Shown here piece after piece: positions 26,198 to 35,596 of a stretch of DNA of 64,000 nucleotides (position 1 is its first letter; every line of letters begins with the position of its first letter). Where the stretch lies: NCBI GenBank assembly GCA_041394945.1, contig JAWKHH010000003.1, forward strand, positions 1,178,001 through 1,242,000, in the 5' to 3' direction. The notes under the pieces are model-generated. The model had not been told where the DNA came from. It ran no database searches and worked only from the letters and a program-made list of their open reading frames with translations. Both the position numbers and the translations under genes were made by a program. Source of the DNA: Bryobacteraceae bacterium (lineage in GTDB: Bacteria; Acidobacteriota; Terriglobia; Bryobacterales; Bryobacteraceae).

Positions 26198-27610
26198 CTA
26201 ACGGGTGCGGCGGCGGAACCAACCGGCGGCGCCGAGGCCAATCACGATCATCGTCCAACTGGAAGGCTCCGGAACCGAGGCTGGCGAAACATAGTTCAGT
26301 TCGCCGCGAGCGATGGTGTAGGCGTGCAGCACGCCGGGCAGCAGTTTGAAATCGGAGGTCAGCGTAGCCGGGGTGATGCCGTCGGAGGTCAGGAAGCATC
26401 CGGTGGTTTGGCCGAGCGGGCACTGGATCGACGTCTGGTAGGGGTCGGCGTCGGTGACGCGGAGGTAGACGTCAAACTGGACGTTGCTCCCGTTCTGGGT
26501 GACGCTGTAGTCGTTGTCCGTGCCGGCGAGCAGCAGGTAGCCGCCGTTGTTCAGCATCGGGCCGATCGCGAGGCCTTCCCACTTCTCGGGCGAGAGGTGG
26601 CCGAGTTCGGGAAGCGTATTGGCGGCGAGGTCGAGGTAAGGGGTGGGATTTTTCGAGACAGTGGTGAAGACGGCGCCCGGGTCGTCGAGATCGATGCCGG
26701 TGACATCGGTGGCCCCGGTGATGTCGATCTCGAATACCTTCTTGTTCTGGGGCGTCAGGTCGGCGCCGATGCCGATGCCGCGGTTGTTCCGCTCGAGGAC
26801 GAGGAACTCGCGGTCGTTGACGGCGACGAGGGCGGAGATGCCGCGGCCCTGGCTCGATCCCTCCATCCGGTAGGCGTACTGAGCGACGGCCTGGCCGGTG
26901 CTTGCATCGAACTTCACAATCCGGTTGAACACGCCGTTGCCGCCGCCTTCGTCAAGCATCCCGCTCTGGAGCATCGCATAGACGTACTGGCCATCCGGGC
27001 TGATGGCGAGCCCTTCGAAGCCGCGGTTGCCGCGCCGCCCGGCGACGTTGGTGGCGTCGCTCGCAAAGTTCGGCACGTTGGCGCCGTCGCGGGGAATCAC
27101 GTTCGGAGGCGGAGTGAACTCGCGGACGAGCGCGCCGGTGCGGTCGAATTCGTAGACCGAGGGACCGTACTCATCGGAGATGTAGAGATGCCCGTTGGCG
27201 GGGTTGATGACGATTCCCTCGGGATCGAGCGAATTGCCAAGCAGGTCCGCCGGGGATGGCGCGATGCCATCCATCGCCTGGCCGTTGCGGGTGAACTTGA
27301 TCGTCTCGACGACCTGGAAGTTCGAGATCTGTCCGGAGTTGGGGTCGACATCGACGGTGAACCGCTGGACGCGGGTGTCGTAGTTGAGGGTGCCGCCGCC
27401 GGGCCCCCGATCCGAGAGGCCCCACCATTCGCCGCGGATCGGGTCGTAGTAGATATCGGAGAAGAACCCGAGGCGGCCGTCGTTGACGGAGGCGCCGAAG
27501 GCGTCGCCGGTTCCGCCGGGGATCGCGATCCCGTTGACGAAGACAGGCGTTGCGGAGAGCGTGGAGGCGATGGCCAGTCCGGCCAATAGAGTGTAGTTGC
27601 GCAGTCGCAT
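26198..27610 (-). CDS. Exported phytase-like esterase-domain protein with PEP-CTERM sorting tail
   Basis: A 470-residue protein. After a signal peptide (TLLAGLAIASTLSA) it has the 'esterase-like activity of phytase' beta-propeller pattern: WWGLSDRGPGGG, DPEGIVINPANGHLYISDEYGPSVYEFD, GFEGLAISPDGQYVYAMLQS, FLVLERNNRG and KWEGLAIGP. The C-terminus is a textbook PEP-CTERM signal: VPEPSSW, a hydrophobic helix and RRRTR. This implies processing by an exosortase, which is not encoded here. It probably acts on phosphorylated or esterified organics at the cell surface. Confidence 0.88.
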   Translation of the reverse strand: MRLRNYTLLAGLAIASTLSATPVFVNGIAIPGGTGDAFGASVNDGRLGFFSDIYYDPIRGEWWGLSDRGPGGGTLNYDTRVQRFTVDVDPNSGQISNFQVVETIKFTRNGQAMDGIAPSPADLLGNSLDPEGIVINPANGHLYISDEYGPSVYEFDRTGALVREFTPPPNVIPRDGANVPNFASDATNVAGRRGNRGFEGLAISPDGQYVYAMLQSGMLDEGGGNGVFNRIVKFDASTGQAVAQYAYRMEGSSQGRGISALVAVNDREFLVLERNNRGIGIGADLTPQNKKVFEIDITGATDVTGIDLDDPGAVFTTVSKNPTPYLDLAANTLPELGHLSPEKWEGLAIGPMLNNGGYLLLAGTDNDYSVTQNGSNVQFDVYLRVTDADPYQTSIQCPLGQTTGCFLTSDGITPATLTSDFKLLPGVLHAYTIARGELNYVSPASVPEPSSWTMIVIGLGAAGWFRRRTR

Positions 27611-27858
27611 CTCCCGGATGCTAGCAGCGGTTCGTCAACGCAACGTTAAGCTGCCATTACAGTCTGGCATCGCGGCGATTCCGCACTTCCTATTTGGTAC
27701 TTTCCAGAAGCTATGGAACTTTCATTACCAATCCGGCGCGCTGGCGCTGCTGGGGCAAGTGGCGACGCGCCTGCGCCATACGGCGCAGCGGCCGTGGCGC
27801 CGGGCGAAAATTGGGTGGGGAATGGGGATGGCCGGTGGCGTGCAAAGGCTCCACTACG

Positions 27859-28821
27859 ATGACCGACCTCACGATTGACTTTCTGGGAATCCGTCTGGCC
27901 AATCCGCTGTTTGCCTCGGCCGGTCCGCTCCAGCGCGAAATCGGCAACATCCGGCGGATGGAAGACGCTGGACTGGCGGCCGTCATCCTCCACTCGCTCT
28001 TCGAAGAGGAGGTGAGTGGAAGCAGCGGAACCCCGCATTTCGGCCCGCCGCCTGCGCCGGATGAGGCGCCGTACGCCGAGTCCAATCCGGACCGCTATCT
28101 GGAACACCTTTATCGAGCGAAGAAGGCGGTGAACATCCCAATCATCGCCAGCCTGAACGGGATCACGCCGGGCGGGTGGGTGCGCTACGCGGGGATGATC
28201 CAGGAAGCGGCGGCGGATGCGCTCGAGTTGAACATTTACGACTTCCCGACGGGTCCGGATACCGACGGCGCGGCCGTCGAACGGCGGCACGCGGAGTTGA
28301 TCGCCGAGGTACGAGCGGCGGTGAAGCTGCCGTTGCTTGTGAAGATCTCGCCCTACTTCACATCGATGATTCATGCCGCCAAGCAGTTCGACGCGGCCGG
28401 CGCCGGGGCGCTGGTGCTGTTCAACCGGTACTACCAGACCGATTTCGACGTGGACCGCCTGGAGCCGTTCCCGAATCTCCATTTGAGCCGGCCCGATGAG
28501 TTGCTGTTGCGGCTGCACTGGACGGGGTTGATCTACGGGCACATCTCCGCGGCGTTGGCGATCACCGGTGGGATTCACTCCGGAGTGGATGCGGTAAAGG
28601 CTGTGATGGCGGGGGCCAGCGCGGCGATGATGACTTCGTGTCTGCTCGAGCGCGGCATTGACCACGCGGGGACCATCCTGGCGGAGTTCGCGGAATGGGT
28701 GGAGAAGCACGAGTATGAGACGATCTCGCAGATGCGCGGATCGATGAGTTACAAGTGGGTGGCGAACAAGACCGCGTTCACCCGGGCCAACTACCGGAAC
28801 GTGCTTCACAGCTATCGATAG
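27859..28821 (+). CDS. Dihydroorotate dehydrogenase-like TIM-barrel flavoprotein
   Basis: A 320-residue protein starting MTDLTIDFLGIRLANPLFAS, as in class 1 DHOD and PreA-like enzymes. FMN- and substrate-side segments are visible: ASLNGITPGGWVRYA, LELNIYDF, PLLVKISPYF and ITGGIHSGVDAVKAVMAGASAAMM. It is the 'dihydroorotate dehydrogenase-like' group found away from pyr genes, often with a pyruvate oxidoreductase. The true pyrD role is therefore doubtful. The longer upstream frame (to 27694) lacks coding character, so the ATG at 27859 was chosen. Confidence 0.85.
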   Translation: MTDLTIDFLGIRLANPLFASAGPLQREIGNIRRMEDAGLAAVILHSLFEEEVSGSSGTPHFGPPPAPDEAPYAESNPDRYLEHLYRAKKAVNIPIIASLNGITPGGWVRYAGMIQEAAADALELNIYDFPTGPDTDGAAVERRHAELIAEVRAAVKLPLLVKISPYFTSMIHAAKQFDAAGAGALVLFNRYYQTDFDVDRLEPFPNLHLSRPDELLLRLHWTGLIYGHISAALAITGGIHSGVDAVKAVMAGASAAMMTSCLLERGIDHAGTILAEFAEWVEKHEYETISQMRGSMSYKWVANKTAFTRANYRNVLHSYR

Positions 28822-28888
28822 TGGTGAACGCCGGTGGCCGCGACGTGGCCTCCGGTCCGCAGGTGGTGGTTTGCGGCAATATGAATGG

Positions 28889-29740
28889 ATGCGAACCATC
28901 TGCCTGACGACCGCGCTGCTGCCGATGGCGACGCTCCTTGGGGCCGCCCGGCTGTCGGCGCCGCCAGAGGTGCGGCAAGGAGACACTCTGCGAGTGGCGG
29001 TGGCTGCGGCCGGGGAAGGATTGCGCGCCAGTTTCGCCGGGCGCACAGTGAAGGTGTTCGCGCAGAACGACGGCAGTGGACTCGCGCTGATTCCGGTTTC
29101 GGTTTCGCAGCGGCCGGCGGAACTCGCATTGAAGCTGCTCGACGAGAGCGGCGGTGTGATCGAGACAGCGGCTGTGGCGGTGCGCGACGCGAGCTTCCCG
29201 ACGCAGAACATCCGGGCGACGAAATCGATGCAGTCGCTGCGGGCGACGCCGGAAGAGTCGAGGGCGATCGGCGCACTCTTCCGAACGGTGAGCGCGGAGC
29301 GCGCGTGGGCAGAGCCGTTCCTCGCGCCGACGCAGGATTGCGCCAATTCTCCGTTCGGCGTGAAGCGGCTGCACAATGGGCGGGCGACCGGAAACTATCA
29401 TCGCGGACTTGACCTGCGTAGCGACAAAGGGACGCCGGTAAGGGCCACGGCGGCGGGCGTGGTGCGGGTGGCTCGGCAGTTCCAATTGCACGGCGGAACG
29501 ATTGGCATCGACCATGGGCAGGGCGTGACGTCTCTCTACATCCACCTGTCGAAACTGATCGCCGCCGAGGGGGATCGCGTGGAAGCGGGTGCGGTGGTGG
29601 GAGAAGTAGGCTCCACCGGGTTTGCCACCGGACCGCACCTGCACTGGCAGATCGCGGTGAACGGCTTGGCGGTGAATCCGGGCCAGTGGGCGCCGTCGAT
29701 TCAGGCCTGCCGGCCCCCGGCGAGGCGGAAGCGGCGATAG
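28889..29740 (+). CDS. M23 (LytM-type) metallopeptidase, exported
   Basis: A 283-residue protein with a signal peptide (TICLTTALLPMATLLGAA), a beta-rich N-terminal region and a C-terminal M23 domain. The zinc ligands are visible: His171 and Asp175 (YHRGLDL) and His252 (GPHLHWQ), with His219 (YIHL) and His250 alongside. These enzymes cut peptidoglycan cross-bridges or act as divisome activators. The start was placed at the ATG at 28889; a TTG at 28871 is possible. It is a single gene between the DHOD-like gene and the TonB receptor. Confidence 0.9.
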   Translation: MRTICLTTALLPMATLLGAARLSAPPEVRQGDTLRVAVAAAGEGLRASFAGRTVKVFAQNDGSGLALIPVSVSQRPAELALKLLDESGGVIETAAVAVRDASFPTQNIRATKSMQSLRATPEESRAIGALFRTVSAERAWAEPFLAPTQDCANSPFGVKRLHNGRATGNYHRGLDLRSDKGTPVRATAAGVVRVARQFQLHGGTIGIDHGQGVTSLYIHLSKLIAAEGDRVEAGAVVGEVGSTGFATGPHLHWQIAVNGLAVNPGQWAPSIQACRPPARRKRR

Positions 29741-29784
29741 CGGTGCGCCGGACGCGCGCGATTGTGATATAGGTAGTGGTAGTT

Positions 29785-29806
29785 CGTTCCCTTCCAGGAA
29801 GGGACG
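29785..29806 (+). promoter_or_regulatory. Hairpin in the leader of the TonB-receptor gene
   Basis: Arms CGTTCCCTTCC and GGAAGGGACG pair over 10 bp with one bulged T and a one-base A gap, so a larger loop would open in practice. It ends 4 bases before the AGGGAG ribosome-binding site (29811-29816) of the gene at 29823. It could affect message stability or translation. Confidence 0.4.
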
Positions 29807-29822
29807 CTTCAGGGAGTCATTT

Positions 29823-32800
29823 ATGAAACTATCTTTTCTCGCCGCGGCCGTGGTGTGCGCCGGAGGCTTGTACGCGCAGCAGACCACTGCCACCCTCGTG
29901 GGTACGGCCACGGATTCTTCCGGCTCTGTGCTGGCCGGGGTTACAGTACGAGTGAAGAATGCCGACACGAACGTCGTCCGGGAAACGAGCACGGACGGGA
30001 CAGGTAACTATACTGTTCCATTCCTGCCCTCGGGACGATATTCGATCGCCGCCGCGGCCTCCGGATTCCGCACCCAGAACGTGCAGGCATTTCAGCTCGA
30101 CGTGGGCCAGACGGCGCGCATCGATCTGCGGATGGAGCTCGGCGAGGTGACCGAGAGCGTCGAGGTGGTGGCGGACAACGCCGTACTGCAGACCGAGAGC
30201 GCGACCGTGGGCGCCGTGATCGACGGAGCGAAAATCGTCGACCTGCCGCTGAATGGCCGCAACTTCGTGCAACTGGCGCAGTTAGTGCCTGGCGTGCTGC
30301 CTGGCACTCCGGGTTCGATCACGGTGCGCCGGGGACGGGGATCGATCGGCGAGACGGCGCGCAGCTTCGGCCAGACGGCGATCTCGGCGAACGGCGCGCG
30401 GGACACAAACAATCGCTTCTACCTCGACGGCATCGAGTTCATGGACTATGACGCATTCACCTATCCGTTCGCGCTGTCGGTGGATTCGTTGTCGGAGTTC
30501 AAGGTGGAAACCAGCACCTACTCCGCCGAGTACGGAGCCTCCCCAGGGGGCCAGGTGAGCATCATTACGCGGCGCGGGACCAACCGATTTCACGGAGGGC
30601 TGTGGGAGTTCAACCGGAACGACCAGCTTACCCAGACATACGACGCCATCGGAAAGCGATCGGTAACTTCGCCGCGCCTGAACCGGAATCAGTTCGGCGG
30701 CAACATCGGCGGACCCGTCACGCTTCCGAAAATATACAACGGCAAAGACAAAACGTTCTTCTTCTTCAACTGGGAATCCGGCCGGCAAGTGCTGGGGAGC
30801 GCCGCGTCGCGGTATGGGCTGGTTCCGCCAACGGCAATGCGGCAGGGGGATTTCCGCGGCCTGATGACCTCGCGAGGCGCGCCGATCACGTTGCGGGATC
30901 CGCTGAATATCGGCATCGTGAACAACCAGATTCCGACACAGTTCCTCAGCGAGCAGGCGCTGACGTTTCTGAAGTTCGTGCCGGAACCGAATACGCAGGT
31001 GGGAAACTCGAATCTACTGATTACGCCCCAGGTGGGCGTGGGACGGCAGAACAACTACACGGTCCGCGCGGATCATAACCTGACGATCCGGGACAACCTG
31101 TCGTTCCGGTACGTGATCAACGATACGTTCGAGGCAGGCACGCCGGGGCTGCCGAACGATCAGCGGGACAACAATGCGCGGACGCAGAACATTGCGGCGT
31201 CGTACACGCGCGCCTTCTCGCCGACGGTGGTCAACGACTTCCGGTTCGGGTGGAACAACATGAGCGAGGCGGAGCGATTCGGCACGACGAACAATCCGGA
31301 GTATGACATCGCCGGCATGATGAAGATCCCGCTGGTTTCGCGGCGTCCGATCGACTACGGGCCGCCGTCGATCAGCATCAGCGGCCCCGAGGGCGGCTTC
31401 ACGGTCTTCAACCTGCAGCGGCAGATCGGCCCACGCGACCGCGGCAACGTGGTCTGGGACTTCAACAACATCCTGTCGGTGCAGAAGGGCACGCACTCAC
31501 TACGGATGGGGGCGGACCTGCTACGGCGCAGTTTCACGTTCACGCAGGCGAGAACACCGCGCGGGGAGTTTCAGTTCGACGGCACCTACACGGGTTCCGC
31601 GCTCGCCGACTTCATGCTTGGATACGTGAAGCGGGCGATCATCAATCCGGACCCGACGGCGACGGATCTCGTCGGGTTGTGGCAGAGCTACTTCGTGAAC
31701 GACGAGTGGAAGGCGCGTCCGAACCTGACGTTCAACGTCGGCCTGCGCTACGACTATCTGCAGCCGTTCCGCGACTCTCACGGCAATATGCTGAATATCG
31801 AGCAGAACGGGTTGTTCCTGACTCAGATCGTAAGCCCTTCCACTTCGCAGTTCGGCCCGGCCCTGGTGCGAAGTGACAAGAACAATTTCGGGCCGCGCTT
31901 CGGCTTGGCCTGGCGTCCCGGATTTCTGAAGGACTCGGTGCTCCGCGCGGGATACGGAATCTACTACAACCACATTCATCCCAATGCGCCGTTCGGTATG
32001 ACGGAGGGTTCGCAGGTGCGGTCGAGTTACGACATCATCGGCAATCTGTCGGGAGCGCCGAACGTGCTGTTCAACGATCCGTTCCGCAACGCCGCAGCGC
32101 CGGGCCAGTTGTTCAACTCGGTTCCCACCTACGATCAGTACTATCGCGACGCCTACATTCAGCAATGGAACGTGACGGCGCAGACGCGCGCGCCGGGCAA
32201 GTTCCTGGTGGAAGCCGGGTACGTGGCTTCCAAGGGAACCGCGCTTTCAGTGACGCTGCCGGCCATGAACCGGCCTGTGCAGGCGGTGGATCCGCGGACT
32301 CCGGGGCTTGCGTCGTTGAACGCCCGGCGCCCGAATCCGGCGATCGAACGGGGCGTGAACGGCGACAAGCCGGTGGGCAACTCGATCTACCATTCGCTGC
32401 AGGCGCGCGCGGACCGGCGCCTGGCGCGCGGGTTGACGGCGCTCGCCTCCTACACGTGGTCCAAGTGCATTTCCGGACCGTCCGATATCGGCGCCGACAT
32501 CGGCGGAGGCTCCTACATCGGAACCATGCAGGACATCTACAATCACCGCAATGAACGCTCCTTGTGCGGGTTCGACGTCACGCAGCGCTTCGTGCAGACG
32601 GTGATCTACGATCTGCCGTTCTTCTCAGGCACGCATGGGCTTGCGCGGACGATGCTCTACGGCTGGCAGGTTTCGACGATTACGGTGGGCCAGAGCGGGT
32701 TCCCGGGCGATATTTCGTTCGGCGTTGACACGACGGGCACCGGCGTCGGGTCGCGTCCCGATATGGTCCCCGGACAGGCGCCGAACCTGCCGGGCGGCGA

Positions 32801-33119
32801 GCGAACCTATCAGCGGTGGTTCAACACGTCGGCGTTCGCGCAGACGCCCTTCGGGCGGTACGGCAATGCGCCCCGCACGGGCGCGATCCGGCTGCCTGGC
32901 TTGTTCAATGTCGACTTCTCGATGAACAAGGACTTCCACATTGGAGAGCGCGCCCGGGTTGAGTTCCGTAGTGAGTTTTACAACCTCCTGAACCGGTACA
33001 ACATCGATCCGGGTTCGGTGGACCGCAACATCCGGTCCGTGAACTTCGGGAAAGTCGGCGGCGGGATCCAGGGGCTAACGACGCGGGTAGTGCAACTCGG
33101 GGCGAAGCTGTATTTTTAG
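29823..33119 (+). CDS. Oar-like TonB-dependent outer-membrane receptor
   Basis: A 1098-residue protein. After the signal peptide (FLAAAVVCAGGLYAQ) comes a carboxypeptidase-regulatory-like domain (about 21-100; TATDSSGSVLAGVTVRVKN, LPSGRYSIAAAASGF). The plug domain is about 110-235 (LPLNGRNFVQLAQLVPGV, SLSEFKVETSTYSAEYG), followed by the 22-strand barrel with many aromatic-rich strands. It ends in Phe (QLGAKLYF), the usual outer-membrane assembly signature. This family is greatly expanded in acidobacteria and probably imports oligosaccharides or peptides. No SusD partner or regulator is adjacent. The exported sugar-type enzymes downstream suggest carbohydrate use. Confidence 0.95.
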   Translation: MKLSFLAAAVVCAGGLYAQQTTATLVGTATDSSGSVLAGVTVRVKNADTNVVRETSTDGTGNYTVPFLPSGRYSIAAAASGFRTQNVQAFQLDVGQTARIDLRMELGEVTESVEVVADNAVLQTESATVGAVIDGAKIVDLPLNGRNFVQLAQLVPGVLPGTPGSITVRRGRGSIGETARSFGQTAISANGARDTNNRFYLDGIEFMDYDAFTYPFALSVDSLSEFKVETSTYSAEYGASPGGQVSIITRRGTNRFHGGLWEFNRNDQLTQTYDAIGKRSVTSPRLNRNQFGGNIGGPVTLPKIYNGKDKTFFFFNWESGRQVLGSAASRYGLVPPTAMRQGDFRGLMTSRGAPITLRDPLNIGIVNNQIPTQFLSEQALTFLKFVPEPNTQVGNSNLLITPQVGVGRQNNYTVRADHNLTIRDNLSFRYVINDTFEAGTPGLPNDQRDNNARTQNIAASYTRAFSPTVVNDFRFGWNNMSEAERFGTTNNPEYDIAGMMKIPLVSRRPIDYGPPSISISGPEGGFTVFNLQRQIGPRDRGNVVWDFNNILSVQKGTHSLRMGADLLRRSFTFTQARTPRGEFQFDGTYTGSALADFMLGYVKRAIINPDPTATDLVGLWQSYFVNDEWKARPNLTFNVGLRYDYLQPFRDSHGNMLNIEQNGLFLTQIVSPSTSQFGPALVRSDKNNFGPRFGLAWRPGFLKDSVLRAGYGIYYNHIHPNAPFGMTEGSQVRSSYDIIGNLSGAPNVLFNDPFRNAAAPGQLFNSVPTYDQYYRDAYIQQWNVTAQTRAPGKFLVEAGYVASKGTALSVTLPAMNRPVQAVDPRTPGLASLNARRPNPAIERGVNGDKPVGNSIYHSLQARADRRLARGLTALASYTWSKCISGPSDIGADIGGGSYIGTMQDIYNHRNERSLCGFDVTQRFVQTVIYDLPFFSGTHGLARTMLYGWQVSTITVGQSGFPGDISFGVDTTGTGVGSRPDMVPGQAPNLPGGERTYQRWFNTSAFAQTPFGRYGNAPRTGAIRLPGLFNVDFSMNKDFHIGERARVEFRSEFYNLLNRYNIDPGSVDRNIRSVNFGKVGGGIQGLTTRVVQLGAKLYF

Positions 33120-33126
33120 CGATCGG

Positions 33127-33153
33127 ACGTGACTGCGGTCACGTGGGACCGCA
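33127..33153 (+). terminator. Two overlapping, mutually exclusive hairpins after the receptor gene
   Basis: Hairpin 1 pairs ACGTGAC (33127-33133) with GTCACGT (33138-33144) around TGCG. Hairpin 2 pairs TGCGGTC (33134-33140) with GACCGCA (33147-33153). Both stems are perfect 7-mers and share bases 33134-33140, so only one can form. There is no long U-run, so termination may be Rho-dependent or the element may serve as an attenuator before the gene at 33197. Confidence 0.45.
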
Positions 33154-33196
33154 CTTTCCCGTTTGCGCGCGGCCAAGGTGGGAGTAAACTTGTGCC

Positions 33197-34468
33197 GTGA
33201 ACAGACGAACGCTACTCAAGTCAGCAGCCACGGCGCCGCTGATTATTCCGGCCTCGGCGATCGGCCGGGGAGCGGTTCCGCCGAGCGACCGCGTGACGCT
33301 CGGCGGGTTGGGGATCGGCAGCCGCGGGACACGGGATCTCGATAGCTTCCTCCAGCAGGACGATGTCCGGTTCCTGGCGATCTGCGATGTTCGCAACGAG
33401 CGGCGTGAAGCGGTGAAGTCGATGGCCGACAAAAAGTACGGCAACGGCGACTGCGCGATGTACTCGGACCAGGAGGAGTTGTGGGCGCGCAAGGACATCG
33501 ACGCGGTGCTGATCGCCACCGGCGACCGCTGGCACACGCCGCTCGCGGTGCTGACGGCGCGGGCCGGCAAGGACGTCTACTGCGAGAAGCCGTGCTCGAT
33601 GACGATCGTCGAGAGCCGGGTGCTGGCCGATACGTTCCAGACACTCGGGCGGATATACCAGGCCGGTACGCAGCGGCGCAATGGGACCAACTTCATCCGT
33701 GCGAAGGAACTGTATACGTCGGGCAAGTTGGGGAAGCTGAAAGCGCTGCACGCCGAGGCTGGTCCGGGCGAGCGATGGTCGCCGAAGACCACGCACGCCT
33801 GGCTTCCTGAGGAGCCGGAGCCGCCGAAGCAGGTGGTGGACTGGGACAGGTGGCTGGGCCCGAGCCCGTGGCGGCCGTATAACGCCGAGTATGTGCGTGG
33901 GCGCTGGCGGGGTTACTTCGACTTTCACGGCGGCGGAATTCTCGAATGGGGCGCGCATACGGTGGATCTATGCCACTGGGCGGCGGGCTTAGACGGGACG
34001 GCTCCGGTGGAGTTCGAGCCGCGGGGAATGAGCGCCGATACACCTTATTCGGTGCGCTGTAAGTACGCGAACGGGATCGAACTGGTGATTCGCGACAAAG
34101 GGTTCGGCGGGTATGGGAGCTGCCACTTCCGGATTGAGGGTGAAGGCGGCTGGGTGGAGACAGCGGATTCGGGGCGGATCGGCGTGCCGGAAGCTCTGCG
34201 GTCCGCGGTGAGCGACGTGCCTCAGGAGGAGGCGCGGCTGGCGACCACGCATCACGTCCGAGACTTCGTGAACTGCGTGAAGAGCCGCCGGCAGCCGCAG
34301 GCGAACGCGCTCGCCGCGGCCCAGACGCACATCACCTGCCACGCGGCGTACATCGCATTCCAGCTTGGCCGGAAGATGCGCTTTGATCCGGCGACGGACA
34401 GTTTCGTCAACGACGACGAGGCGAACCGGATGCGCACCCGCGCGATGCGCGAGCCCTGGAGAATCTGA
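33197..34468 (+). CDS. Gfo/Idh/MocA oxidoreductase with Tat signal
   Basis: A 423-residue protein starting at GTG with a twin-arginine leader (MNRRTLLKSAATAPLIIPAS). This is followed by the Rossmann fold (LGGLGIGSRGTRDLDSF, AICDVRN, AVLIATGDRWH), the catalytic-site motif CEKP (130-132) and the C-terminal dehydrogenase domain (FDFHGGGILEWGAHTVDLCHW). Tat export fits a protein that folds with a nucleotide cofactor before transport. It is the large acidobacterial/planctomycete branch, usually tied to polysaccharide breakdown. A small HEAT-like gene follows after 9 bases. Confidence 0.93.
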   Translation: MNRRTLLKSAATAPLIIPASAIGRGAVPPSDRVTLGGLGIGSRGTRDLDSFLQQDDVRFLAICDVRNERREAVKSMADKKYGNGDCAMYSDQEELWARKDIDAVLIATGDRWHTPLAVLTARAGKDVYCEKPCSMTIVESRVLADTFQTLGRIYQAGTQRRNGTNFIRAKELYTSGKLGKLKALHAEAGPGERWSPKTTHAWLPEEPEPPKQVVDWDRWLGPSPWRPYNAEYVRGRWRGYFDFHGGGILEWGAHTVDLCHWAAGLDGTAPVEFEPRGMSADTPYSVRCKYANGIELVIRDKGFGGYGSCHFRIEGEGGWVETADSGRIGVPEALRSAVSDVPQEEARLATTHHVRDFVNCVKSRRQPQANALAAAQTHITCHAAYIAFQLGRKMRFDPATDSFVNDDEANRMRTRAMREPWRI

Positions 34469-34477
34469 GAGGAGCCC

Positions 34478-34933
34478 ATGCAAACGCAAGCACCGCCTCC
34501 CCCGAAGACAATGATGAAAGACCCCAAGTACGGCGCCGCGGAGGAAATCATGGCGCTCGCGCCGGCTCGTCTGGCGGCGCTCCTGCGCGACTCGCAGGCA
34601 ACGGTCTACGCGAAGGCCAAAGCGTGCCAGCAACTGGCGATCACCGGCGGTCGCGAGGCGGTAGCGGCGCTTGAGCCGCTGCTCTCCGACGCCCGGTTGT
34701 CGCACTATGCGCGGTTCGCGCTCGAGCCCAACACGGACCCGTCCGCGGCGGCGGCGCTGCGGAAAGCTCTCGGCACGTTGAAGGGGCCGCTGTTGATCGG
34801 CGTGGTGAACTCGCTCGGGGTGCGGCGGGATCGAGGGGCGATCGAGACGCTGGCGAAGATGGTCTACTCGGAGGACGCGGCGCTGGCGCGGGCGGCGAAT
34901 GCGGCGCTGGCGCGCATCCGGCCTCCGGCCTGA
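34478..34933 (+). CDS. Small HEAT-repeat-like protein
   Basis: A 151-residue, all-helical Ala/Leu-rich protein. Helix pairs follow a HEAT pattern (AKAKACQQLAITGGREAVAALEPLL; GVVNSLGVRRDRGAIETLAKMVYSEDAALARAANAALARI). There is no signal peptide. It follows the Tat-exported oxidoreductase by 9 bases, with a gagagGAG ribosome-binding site, so it belongs to the same operon. In planctomycetes and acidobacteria such HEAT proteins commonly accompany Gfo/Idh or membrane-bound dehydrogenase genes. The role is unknown. Confidence 0.75.
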   Translation: MQTQAPPPPKTMMKDPKYGAAEEIMALAPARLAALLRDSQATVYAKAKACQQLAITGGREAVAALEPLLSDARLSHYARFALEPNTDPSAAAALRKALGTLKGPLLIGVVNSLGVRRDRGAIETLAKMVYSEDAALARAANAALARIRPPA

Positions 34934-34998
34934 ACACCCAGCACTCTGAATCCGGCGGAGTTGTGGTATTTCTGGTACTCGCTCCACAAGGAGGATTC

Positions 34999-35505
34999 AT
35001 GAGTCAGAACTGTTACGCCTACGCCGTCAACTACAACGACAGAATCGATCCGGGTGAGCTTTCCGGCCCGAAATATGCGGACAACTCGGACTCCGAACTG
35101 ATCCGCGCCGCGGAACGCGACGGCCTCGAATTCATCTCGGTGAAAGACCGGATTCCGCCGAACAAGACGGGGTACTATCTGGTGGCGCTGATTGCGACGA
35201 GTGCGGACACCAGTAACTATCACTGGATCCGCATGGAACTGGATCGGCACTGGACCCACAAGGCCGGCGAGGGTTCACCGCAGAAGCACGATGCAGTCGA
35301 GAAGAAGCTGAAGGATACCAATCCGCCGCATTCGGCGAACTTCAACTTTCAGGCCTATTTCACTAAGCCGGAAAAAATGCAGTTTCTGGCGATGGCGCAG
35401 CACCAGGGATGGGCTGTGAACTACGACCGGTTTGTCGGCTACTTTTATTGCCCGAACGGAGGCTTGACGAAGAAGAAAGCGTCGTGGGACTGCGTGATCC
35501 AATAA
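34999..35505 (+). CDS. Uncharacterised protein with NCYAYA...YHW motifs (possible cysteine peptidase fold)
   Basis: A 168-residue protein with a very strong AAGGAGG ribosome-binding site and no signal peptide. Conserved-looking elements are SQNCYAYAVNY (Cys5), KTGYYLVALIATS and NYHWIRMELDRHWTHKAGEG (His75, His84, His87). Short proteins with an N-terminal NCYAYA and a later YHW...W.HK.G segment occur in scattered bacteria and phages. The Cys/His arrangement would suit a papain-like or NlpC/P60-like catalytic pair. That reading is inference; no known family was confidently recognised. It is a single-gene unit. Confidence 0.55.
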   Translation: MSQNCYAYAVNYNDRIDPGELSGPKYADNSDSELIRAAERDGLEFISVKDRIPPNKTGYYLVALIATSADTSNYHWIRMELDRHWTHKAGEGSPQKHDAVEKKLKDTNPPHSANFNFQAYFTKPEKMQFLAMAQHQGWAVNYDRFVGYFYCPNGGLTKKKASWDCVIQ

Positions 35506-35596
35506 ACGCGGCGCACCGCGAGAGGTACGCGCCCTTGGCATGGAAGTCCGGTGGATTATATAATTCTGCCTGCCGCCCCACCGGGCCGTTGGAGGC

